This document shows positions 25,610 to 32,526 of a DNA stretch of 57,552 nt, piece after piece; the stretch's first letter is position 1; each line of letters begins with the position of its first letter. A program made the position numbers and the translations under genes. Under the pieces are notes generated by a model that had not been told where the DNA came from, made no database searches, and worked only from the letters and a program-made list of their open reading frames with translations. Origin of the DNA: Candidatus Poseidonia sp. (GTDB lineage: Archaea > Thermoplasmatota > Poseidoniia > Poseidoniales > Poseidoniaceae); the NCBI GenBank assembly GCA_029250625.1, contig JAQXEX010000031.1, forward strand, positions 1 through 57,552. The letters are read 5' to 3'.

Positions 25610-26107
25610 TTCTGCATCAAGGATCTCATCATCGAGGTCTTCTTCGTCTTGAGGGCCGTCGCGTTGGTACAAGCCGTACGCCAAAATGAGCCCACCGATT
25701 GGGAAGGGGAGCATGTCAATCTTGTACTTGCGATCAATGTCGAGGTCTAATGTTGCGCTCGCTCCTTTGGTGTCGATCTCATAGGTGTAGTACCCTCCTT
25801 CTGTAATCTCTAAGGATGTCGACGTTTCAACACCGCTTACCATTGGGATGCTTTCGGCACTGACGATTGTTCCGTCTTCGGCTTTCAAGACCATTCGCAC
25901 GGTGGTGTCGTTGTCAACGGTGATGGCGATTTCAAACGAATCTCCCGCCCACATTGATGCACCGTTAACGTAGGGTGGGCTTTCCTCAGCGTGCTCCACG
26001 GGCGTGACCCATGCAACCATGAAGAGTCCTCCGAGCAAAACGGTGACTCCTGTGAGGATGAGCGCATCGCTCATCTTCATTTTTGGTGCTGTTCCTCCAC
26101 CGCCCAT
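25598..26107 (-). CDS. Membrane protein with extracellular beta domain
   Basis: 169 residues from ATG 26107; the frame is open further upstream but then runs into the RNase P gene. A first membrane helix (about residues 14-34, ALILTGVTVLLGGLFMVAWV) is followed by about 90 residues of beta-rich outside domain (DSFEIAITVDNDTTVRMVL, GGYYTYEIDTKG). A second helix (LPFPIGGLILAYGLY) and an acidic cytoplasmic tail end it. The middle resembles pre-peptidase-like or emp24-like lumenal domains only in general form. Function unknown. Confidence 0.65.
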   Translation of the reverse strand: MGGGGTAPKMKMSDALILTGVTVLLGGLFMVAWVTPVEHAEESPPYVNGASMWAGDSFEIAITVDNDTTVRMVLKAEDGTIVSAESIPMVSGVETSTSLEITEGGYYTYEIDTKGASATLDLDIDRKYKIDMLPFPIGGLILAYGLYQRDGPQDEEDLDDEILDAELDV

Positions 26108-26144
26108 GAGGTGGCCAACCAATGACTGACCATGAAGGTTAGGC

Positions 26145-26564
26145 TCACTTACGTTTCCTTGCTGGCTTCGGGAGGGCCATCCGTTCCCGAACCAAACGAA
26201 TTTTCCCGCTGGTCGTGATGCATTTGATCTCCATCCTCTGGATGGCGTCTTCGGTTTCAATCAGCGCCCGTACTCCTTTGGTCAGTTCCAGCGGGACTTG
26301 CAAGATTGCGACTCCTAGGTTGCTAACGGTCTGTTCGTTCATTGTGTTGAGATGTTCCAATGCGGTCTTGGCAGTATCGCTTTCACTGGGATGGAACTCC
26401 ATCAGCTTGATGGGCCGTTCAGATTGAAATGTAGATGCTACGGAGCTGATGAGCCCGTTCAAGGATGACCGCGTTTGATACCGGCTGCTGACAAGAATGC
26501 CAATCCAACGACGCTTCCCTCTAAGCGCCTTGCTCAACCGTTTGGCCATGGCAGTTCCAAACAT
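26145..26564 (-). CDS. rnp2: RNase P protein component 2 (Pop5/Rpp14 family)
   Basis: 139 residues; ATG 26564 or 26549. The order of elements matches archaeal Pop5. A basic start LRGKRRWIGILV corresponds to 'LRDKKRYIAFKVI' in known members. Then come a helix, a KLMEFHPSESDTA strand region, 'LGVAILQVPLELTKGVRALI' (shown for comparison; it matches the strand and helix that pack on the RNA), and the late 'CITTSGKIRLVRERM' corresponding to 'TLGVSGTIKRLKRKF'. Pop5 is part of the tRNA 5'-processing ribonucleoprotein. The RNA component was not found in the window. Assignment rests on pattern likeness, so moderate certainty. Confidence 0.7.
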   Translation of the reverse strand: MFGTAMAKRLSKALRGKRRWIGILVSSRYQTRSSLNGLISSVASTFQSERPIKLMEFHPSESDTAKTALEHLNTMNEQTVSNLGVAILQVPLELTKGVRALIETEDAIQRMEIKCITTSGKIRLVRERMALPKPARKRK

Positions 26565-26602
26565 TCCTGCTTCATGACCTTTGAGTCAATTCCTACCATA
26601 GT

Positions 26603-28039
26603 ATGAAAAAAGGTCAACCTCCACCAGCCTTTGTGGACGAAAGCCAAGTTGCGGCCTCCCCTTCAGCGCAAGAAGAGGGCGATGGCAACTCAACAAAACT
26701 CACCGAATTGAAGGGCAATGACCCGTCGTTGCGTGCTCTTATCAAGGTGCTTTTGGACGTAAAAACGCTGCCTCATGTCATTCTCATTTTCGTCATATCA
26801 GCCCTGTTGTACCTGTTGTCGACCCGAGGCGCCGAACGCCTCAGTGCGATGGGATTTTTGTCCCTCACAGGGGGCTATGTAGTTCAAGGGTTGCTAGCAA
26901 AGTACGAACGGGTTGACCGACTAACGCGCCTTCCAGACTTGAGCGATGCCGTCGAAGCGGGTCGAATCAAACGATTCTTTTTCTCGTTCCGTATCTGTTT
27001 ACTCCCCCTTGCCTTTTCGTTGGGTTGGTTGCTCCTGCTGCTCGCAGTACTGGGTGGGGACGGCTTTGGAAATAGCATTCTTGACTCTCTGCCGTTTGTG
27101 ATGGGGAGTTTGTTCATCTTTTGGGCGGTGATGCAAGGAAGAAGTTTTGGACACTGGTTGTCTTCTGTAGCGGCTCTCCGATTGCCCGATGATGGTCCAC
27201 GAAACGGAGGTTTGAATGCAGTGGTCGGCGTTCATCTTTTATTGCTGACTGTCCTTTCTGGATTGATTCTTGCTGGTGTTGAATTTCTTCAAGGAGACGG
27301 AGATGGGTTGGCTCAGGATGTTGCAGAAAATGGACTTTTCTTTATCGGCTTTGCAGGATTGTTTCTGGCGTCAACGTCCCTTACATGGAAGCATCGAATT
27401 ATAGCCTCAAGGCATCGCTCCCTGCATCGTTTTTCTTCACGCTGGTTCTTATTGACTCAAGCCTTGATCACATGGCATTTTTTGACCGTTTGGCGTCATA
27501 CTGTCATGTCGTCTGGCGGTCCAATTATGTTGGTTGAAGAATTGGTGTTGATGATATCTACGGTCTTTATGGCCATTTGGGGGCTGACTTCGCGTTCCTA
27601 CAAATCCACATTTCGCTTGGTGGATGAACACAATGCATTGCCGATTGGACTTGCCTTTGGCTATGCGTACGCCGGCAGTGTAGCCATGTTGACGACCGTT
27701 CTGGACGACATTCGATACGTCATGATCAGTGGTCACATTGTCGTTATTCTTACCTTCATGTGGATGCAACGAAGGGTCTTGCTGAGTGTGCTTGCAGACC
27801 ACGATTCGACCGTCGGGATTATGCGCACGGTTCGCAAAGTGCCCTCGGAGGAGACTTCCGATGCCGCTGGCGAGAATGATCAACCCGTAGCAATCCCCAG
27901 CATTTCTTCCGATGCGGAGGAGTTCGGTGAATCCGCTGGTATTTCCGTAAGCGAGGAATGGTCTGAGCACAATACAAAAGACATCGGTCAAGATGTTGAA
28001 TGGAATGCCGGAGACGTCATTGAGTTGATGGACGATTAA
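26603..28039 (+). CDS. Polytopic membrane protein of unknown function
   Basis: 478 residues. About 60 polar residues, then roughly ten membrane helices between residues 55 and 395 (for example LPHVILIFVISALLYLL and CLLPLAFSLGWLLLLLAVLGG), then an acidic cytoplasmic tail of about 85 residues. Charged loops carry a DRLTRLPDLSDAVEAGRIKR segment. No transporter or enzyme signature recognised. It is divergent from the RNase P gene and convergent with the FtsZ-like gene, overlapping the latter's stop by four bases. Confidence 0.75.
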   Translation: MKKGQPPPAFVDESQVAASPSAQEEGDGNSTKLTELKGNDPSLRALIKVLLDVKTLPHVILIFVISALLYLLSTRGAERLSAMGFLSLTGGYVVQGLLAKYERVDRLTRLPDLSDAVEAGRIKRFFFSFRICLLPLAFSLGWLLLLLAVLGGDGFGNSILDSLPFVMGSLFIFWAVMQGRSFGHWLSSVAALRLPDDGPRNGGLNAVVGVHLLLLTVLSGLILAGVEFLQGDGDGLAQDVAENGLFFIGFAGLFLASTSLTWKHRIIASRHRSLHRFSSRWFLLTQALITWHFLTVWRHTVMSSGGPIMLVEELVLMISTVFMAIWGLTSRSYKSTFRLVDEHNALPIGLAFGYAYAGSVAMLTTVLDDIRYVMISGHIVVILTFMWMQRRVLLSVLADHDSTVGIMRTVRKVPSEETSDAAGENDQPVAIPSISSDAEEFGESAGISVSEEWSEHNTKDIGQDVEWNAGDVIELMDD

Positions 28040-28971
28040 GCTGGCTTAATTCCTGAAAGCAACGTGACGACTCGAATGGTGTCGACTAAATCTTCACTGA
28101 CTCGGGCGCCGAGAATGACTTGGGCGTCATCGTCGAGGGCTGAAGTAAACAATTCAGCTACTGCATCAACTTGGCCAATGGTCATTCCAAGTCCACCTTC
28201 TACCTGGATCAAACATCCTTTCGCACCGCCGACATCCAGCGCTGCGAGTGGTGCTTTGAGGGCTGATTCCAAAATGCCTTTGGGGTCATCTGGGCGGCCA
28301 ATTCCGACCAACATTGTGGCCATTCCTTCTTGGTCTACGATGGCCCTCAGGTCCATCAAGTCCAGATTGATGAGCCCCATTCGCATCAAGGTCCGAACCA
28401 ATCCGTCCACTAAGTCTTCAATCCACTCAGCGCCCATCTGCCAGCTTTGCCCTTTTTCTCGTGCTTGGCGAGCAAGGCGCTCCAGTGACAATCGGACGGT
28501 GACGTGTGCGATGCGTTCAAGCCGTTGAAATCCATCCTCGGCGAGGGCCAAGCGAGTGGCTTGGGCCTCAAACGGCAAGCCTGCTACCGCGAGGACGATG
28601 GCTCCAGATTGCCGCGCCTGGCGGGCAAACTCATGCGCTGCTCCGGTCCCGACTCCTCCTCCAAGGCCGGTGAGGAGGATGACCAGTTCAGTGTCTTTGA
28701 GGAGTTGCTGAGTCAATTTGTTGAGTCCTCTCATCCGTTGTTCGGCAAGCGGCGGTAAGGCGGCACAACCCATGCTGTCTAGGGCGTGTCCGAGGCGAAG
28801 GACATGAATGGTTTCGCCGGTTTGGAAACTGCTGTCATCTGCGTCAATTAGGGCAAGATGGGCTCCCTTTCCGCAGCGAAGGTAGGCTTGGTGTGCCCAT
28901 GAACAACCAATGCCTCCGACTCCAGCAATCAGGATGTTGGAAGGGTCCATGGGCGGCAATGGCCGAAGCAT
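28036..28971 (-). CDS. Divergent FtsZ/tubulin-family GTPase
   Basis: 311 residues from ATG 28971, which directly follows AAGGAG; ATG 28950 is an alternative, and the frame is open to 29106 inside the upstream gene. The tubulin-family pattern is clear: NILIAGVGGIG (N-terminal Rossmann), the GGGVGTGA signature (104-111, standard GGGTGTGA), and the T7 catalytic loop N202-L-D204-LM-D207 in GLINLDLMDLR. The T3 region, normally rich in glycine (RGLGAGG), is replaced by a DSMGCAALPP stretch. The protein is also shorter than usual FtsZ. It may be a second, non-canonical FtsZ or a specialised membrane-remodelling relative. Confidence 0.82.
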   Translation of the reverse strand: MLRPLPPMDPSNILIAGVGGIGCSWAHQAYLRCGKGAHLALIDADDSSFQTGETIHVLRLGHALDSMGCAALPPLAEQRMRGLNKLTQQLLKDTELVILLTGLGGGVGTGAAHEFARQARQSGAIVLAVAGLPFEAQATRLALAEDGFQRLERIAHVTVRLSLERLARQAREKGQSWQMGAEWIEDLVDGLVRTLMRMGLINLDLMDLRAIVDQEGMATMLVGIGRPDDPKGILESALKAPLAALDVGGAKGCLIQVEGGLGMTIGQVDAVAELFTSALDDDAQVILGARVSEDLVDTIRVVTLLSGIKPA

Positions 28972-29005
28972 CTCCTTGAACTTTGGTGTGTGTGGTGTTG
29001 GAATT

Positions 29006-29305
29006 CTAATCCACGTAGCGAAGGTATCGGCGTCTTGCGTCCCTCGCCCAAGCGTTATCGGGCTCAAGGGCAAGAACCCGGTCGTAGTATTGAATTGCAT
29101 TTTCAAATTCCGAGAGGTATCGGCCGTACAAGTGCCCGAGGTTCGAAAGGACAGGAATGCACGCTTCGTCGCCTTTCAGCATGCTAAGGAGTATTTTCTC
29201 AGCAGCCCCAAGCGCTCCTTTGAGCATCAAATCCTCGGCCTCGTCGAGCAACTCGAGTTGTTTGTCGGAGAGATTGTATGTGTTGTCGAAGGTATGATTT
29301 CCCAT
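29006..29305 (-). CDS. Small TPR-repeat protein
   Basis: 99 residues from ATG 29305; a GTG three codons upstream is the only longer option. After a 20-residue lead, the helical pairs follow the tetratricopeptide pattern: AAEKILLSMLKGDEACIPVLSNLGHLYGRYL in parts, then FENAIQYYDRVLALEPDNAWA (in parts), the typical 'A..yydraL.l.Pdn..a' unit. TPR units bind peptides. It lies just upstream of the FtsZ-like gene on the same strand, with 34 bases between stop and start, so the two are likely co-expressed. Confidence 0.8.
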   Translation of the reverse strand: MGNHTFDNTYNLSDKQLELLDEAEDLMLKGALGAAEKILLSMLKGDEACIPVLSNLGHLYGRYLSEFENAIQYYDRVLALEPDNAWARDARRRYLRYVD

Positions 29306-29494
29306 GGGTCTCACACTCTCCGAACGGGTCGCCCTCCATCAAATCTCCCCCGCACTGAACCGGCTAAAATACGGCGTGGGGGGCTGTTGTTCATTTTTTG
29401 CAAACAAACGCTACACTGCGCCGCAATTTTTGTGGCGTTTTGCTGACAATGTTTAAGGAGTCCGTGCAAGTCGGAAACATGTAAGGGTGAGGCT

Positions 29495-30340
29495 ATGCTC
29501 AAAACTACACGAACGTCCCGAACTTCCCTGCTGGTTTTGGTGGGGCTTCTTCTGGTCATTCCAGCACTCGCATCTTCCTATCACGGGGGCATTGGTGGCC
29601 CTCAATCGCACCAAGGCTCAAACGGCGCCGTTGAAATTGATGATGTCGCCAAATCCGGCTGCCTCTGCCACAACGAGGTAGCCGACAACTCGGTCCAAAT
29701 TATCCTCGATGACGTTCCTTATGGATGGGTTGCAGGCGAAACTTACACGCTCCGCCTCCAATTGATCGGCGGACCTGATGCAACGGGAGTTTACACTGCT
29801 GGATTTGCAATGCGAGTTTCTCTTGGGACGCTGACCGGAGACGACGTCCAAAACTGGGAAATCGACGGCACGGTCGACGAACAGACATTGACTCACACGG
29901 AAGCATCAGCCGCAACCAGCGACCGTTCGTGGACCTTTGATTGGGTCGCTCCCGCTGAGGCGGAAGCTGGTGCAGCAACCTTCTGGATTTCGGGCAACTC
30001 GGTCAACGGAGACCAAGGGCCAGGTGTTGAGGACCGATGGAATCAACTCCAATTCGCACTCACAGAAGGCGACGACGCATCTACTGCACTCGGCACCCGC
30101 ACCCTCTTTGCCGGCGACGGAAACGTCAGTCCTCCCGAGCCCGACCATCACGGCGTTGACCTCCATCACATGGGTGCAAAGTTGCGTGCCCACTGGCTTG
30201 GATTGCTTGGATTCGGTGCAGTGATCGGCGTTATCGTCTTTGCTGGTCTGCTTCTCCGCTATGGCTTCTCAACGTCCTACAAGGGCCGAAGCAACCAACT
30301 CAGGTTGCGCTACAAACTCAATCGAAGAGGTGACCAGTGA
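29495..30340 (+). CDS. Secreted, C-terminally anchored protein with CxCH motif, first gene of the bc cluster
   Basis: 281 residues: signal peptide (LLVLVGLLLVIPALA), then GCLCHNE with C56, C58 and H59, then a beta-rich domain of about 150 residues resembling Reeler or choice-of-anchor-type domains (WVAGETYTLRLQL, FAMRVSLG, WTFDWVAP, ATFWISGNSVNG). A histidine-rich stretch (PEPDHHGVDLHHMG) precedes one membrane helix and a basic tail. Related proteins often carry a CxxCH haem site near the N-terminus; here one residue is missing between the cysteines. It overlaps the next gene by one base and heads the cytochrome bc genes. An electron-carrier or copper/haem-handling role outside the cell is inference. 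Confidence 0.75.
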   Translation: MLKTTRTSRTSLLVLVGLLLVIPALASSYHGGIGGPQSHQGSNGAVEIDDVAKSGCLCHNEVADNSVQIILDDVPYGWVAGETYTLRLQLIGGPDATGVYTAGFAMRVSLGTLTGDDVQNWEIDGTVDEQTLTHTEASAATSDRSWTFDWVAPAEAEAGAATFWISGNSVNGDQGPGVEDRWNQLQFALTEGDDASTALGTRTLFAGDGNVSPPEPDHHGVDLHHMGAKLRAHWLGLLGFGAVIGVIVFAGLLLRYGFSTSYKGRSNQLRLRYKLNRRGDQ

Positions 30341-30783
30341 TGGACGACACAATCACAATCCTGTTGCGCGGTGTTGCAGACGGCTCAGTATCGGTAGATG
30401 ATGCGCGGACCGCTTTGGAAGACGTGGATTTGACCGAAGACCAAATGACGTCCGCCATCGACCATGGCGTGTTCAATTTGGCGGAATCAGGAACCATCGT
30501 TAGCGCTTCACTCGCCCCGTCTGGCGGCTCCTATCTCACCATGTTCTTCTTGGGATGGGGTCTGTTTTGGATTTGCTACTGGAGTTTCTCTATGATTTAC
30601 GGACTCGCAAAGGGTTGGGATCAGCAACAACTTTCCTTCCACCTCGCCATGACCTTTACCACACTCATCATGGTCGGCGTAATCTATCTCAAATTTGTTT
30701 TGCCTGATACAATCATCGTAAAGCATTCTCAGAACAAGTTTGTTCCTGAGCACATGAAGGATTGGCGGGAGTACAAGTGGTGA
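30340..30783 (+). CDS. Two-helix membrane protein of the bc cluster
   Basis: 147 residues from ATG 30340, whose first base is the last base of the previous stop (TGATG). The first 55 residues are soluble and helical (VSVDDARTALEDVDLTEDQMTSAI in parts), resembling a short SHOCT- or UBA-like bundle. Two membrane helices follow (MFFLGWGLFWICYWSFSMIY and FTTLIMVGVIYLKFVL), then a basic tail. No family recognised. It lies six bases before the Rieske gene, so it is probably an accessory subunit of the bc complex. Confidence 0.75.
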   Translation: MDDTITILLRGVADGSVSVDDARTALEDVDLTEDQMTSAIDHGVFNLAESGTIVSASLAPSGGSYLTMFFLGWGLFWICYWSFSMIYGLAKGWDQQQLSFHLAMTFTTLIMVGVIYLKFVLPDTIIVKHSQNKFVPEHMKDWREYKW

Positions 30784-30789
30784 TGAAAC

Positions 30790-31635
30790 ATGGCGCGTGA
30801 ATACGAACTCAAACCAGCACCCAGCGAAGGCGCATCAGGCCTTCTTGATGCAGCCACAACCATCAATCGTCGTCAGTTCCTACGCTACGGTTTCAATACC
30901 GCTGCAGGTGTTCTCACCGCATCTCTAGGTATGCTCGGCTTTGCTGCTATTTTACTGCCCCCTGGTGGCGGTGGTGGCGGTGATTTGGCCGTTAAGTTCT
31001 GGGCAAAGGGTCGTGAAGACTCCGCCTGGTACGGTGCGCAACACCTTCAATCCATGACCAAGAGTTCCTTCGTGGCTGAGGCAGCAGCATCCTCAACGAA
31101 AACGGCTGGCGCCTCCGGCGTGTGGAACGGAGTTCCTGTTGTGGTCATGTACGTCGAACATTCAAAGTATGCAGGCACACCTGAAGCCAACGGTAAAGCA
31201 CGCTTCCAATTCACTGAAGGTATTGATGAAACCGGAAAATACGTCGGCCACTTTGATGACCTCGCTGAAGCAGACCCACGTTTGATGCCCAGCGAAGACC
31301 TTGTCATGGTATTCGGTCGTTGCACGCACTTGTGTTGCATCCCGGGATGGCAACTTGTTTCCAACTCCTACACAGAAGACTCATGGACGCCTGGCGGTGG
31401 AGACGACGGCGGGACGAAACTGTTCTGCATCTGTCACTCTTCTCGTTTCGACCCAACTGTTCTCGAAATGAATACGAACCGCAACCGTTCCAACGGTGCA
31501 ACATTCAACTATGCTGGAATCCGCCGTTCAGGTGGGCCAGCACCGGTGGGTCTCCCCATCATCCCCATTCAACTGAATGGCGATGTTTTGGAAGGTCTTA
31601 CCGACTACGTGGATTGGTACACATATTGTGACTGA
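30790..31635 (+). CDS. Rieske iron-sulfur protein
   Basis: 281 residues. The N-terminus has a Tat-like NRRQFLRYGF followed by a membrane helix, so it is probably a membrane-anchored protein exported in folded form. The [2Fe-2S] site is complete: C178-T-H180-L-C-C183 and C213-I-C215-H216, with C178, H180, C213 and H216 as ligands and C183/C215 as the expected disulfide. C182 is an extra cysteine where Gly is usual. A glycine run (PPGGGGGGD) forms the hinge. The role is electron transfer from quinol at the outer face of the bc complex. Confidence 0.92.
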   Translation: MAREYELKPAPSEGASGLLDAATTINRRQFLRYGFNTAAGVLTASLGMLGFAAILLPPGGGGGGDLAVKFWAKGREDSAWYGAQHLQSMTKSSFVAEAAASSTKTAGASGVWNGVPVVVMYVEHSKYAGTPEANGKARFQFTEGIDETGKYVGHFDDLAEADPRLMPSEDLVMVFGRCTHLCCIPGWQLVSNSYTEDSWTPGGGDDGGTKLFCICHSSRFDPTVLEMNTNRNRSNGATFNYAGIRRSGGPAPVGLPIIPIQLNGDVLEGLTDYVDWYTYCD

Positions 31636-31641
31636 GGTGAT

Positions 31642-32511
31642 ATGATGACTACAATGTTCTGGATTCTTTGGTTCTTTATCGCCTTCTTGGTGGTTCTCGT
31701 TGCGTTTACTTTGCGCAAGGAAAACCAAGATATGCCCCGCCGTGACATTCTACGTGCTGTAGAATCGACCGGTAAGATGGGCGTGGCTGAACGGTCGTTT
31801 TTGTGGGTCTTTTCGTGGCTTGATACTCGATTCCGTCTTCAGGACTACTGGAACATGTCCAAAGGCGCATATTACAACATGCACCGACAAATGCCTCTTA
31901 CTCACGCTGAAAAGTACAAACTGCGTATCATTTGGTACTGGTACCCACTCTACTGCTTGGGAGGAATTTCGTTCCTATCGTTCATCATCTTGGTCATCAC
32001 AGGTACCGTTCTGGGAATTTACTATGTTCCTGGAGGAGAAGGAGATCCATCGCCAGCTTATGCGAGCATGGAATACATCATGACGCAACTTCCCTTTGGC
32101 TACATCCTCCGGGCAGTTCACCACTGGACGACTCACTTCATGGTCGCAAGCGTCTTTTTGCACATGTGTCGTGTTTACTTTACGGGTGCATACCGAAACC
32201 CTCGTGAACTTAACTGGCTCATCGGTGTTGCCTTGATGGCTCTGACCATTGTCTTTGGATATTCAGGATATCTTCTGCCGTGGGACAGTCTGGCATACGG
32301 TGCCGCAATTATTGGAATCAACTTGGCGAATTCAAGTCCGCTGGTTGGGAAGTACGTCGCAACATTGCTGTTTTCAGGCTCTGAATTGACTCCTTTGACG
32401 GTTACACGTATGTACTTCATTCACGTGTTCATCTTACCGGTTATTGTTACAACGCTTATCATCATACATTTGTTCATTGTCTGGGTACAAGGCATTGCGG
32501 AGCCGCATTGA
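31642..32511 (+). CDS. Cytochrome b N-terminal domain (b6-like)
   Basis: 289 residues with an extra N-terminal helix, then the four-helix core of cytochrome b. Two haem-binding histidine pairs are visible: RAVHHW...FLHMCR in helix B and YFIHVF...IIIHLF in helix D, the latter with 14 residues between as in b6-type proteins. A YLLPWD motif follows helix C. It lies between the Rieske gene and the subunit-IV fusion, which supplies the remaining cytochrome b helices. Together they form a quinol-oxidising core. Start ATG 31642 has GAGGTGAT just upstream. Confidence 0.93.
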   Translation: MMTTMFWILWFFIAFLVVLVAFTLRKENQDMPRRDILRAVESTGKMGVAERSFLWVFSWLDTRFRLQDYWNMSKGAYYNMHRQMPLTHAEKYKLRIIWYWYPLYCLGGISFLSFIILVITGTVLGIYYVPGGEGDPSPAYASMEYIMTQLPFGYILRAVHHWTTHFMVASVFLHMCRVYFTGAYRNPRELNWLIGVALMALTIVFGYSGYLLPWDSLAYGAAIIGINLANSSPLVGKYVATLLFSGSELTPLTVTRMYFIHVFILPVIVTTLIIIHLFIVWVQGIAEPH

Positions 32512-32526
32512 TACGGAGGGTAAAAT

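Noticed and set aside
29419-29437. CGCCGCA...TGTGGCG hairpin followed by TTTT
   Set aside because: Would be a terminator for the plus strand, but no plus-strand gene ends here. It may just be promoter-region structure.
29311-29559. Minus-strand frame of 82 codons across the divergent promoter region
   Set aside because: It covers the start of the bc-cluster gene and overlaps the TPR gene's start. The composition does not look like the neighbouring proteins.
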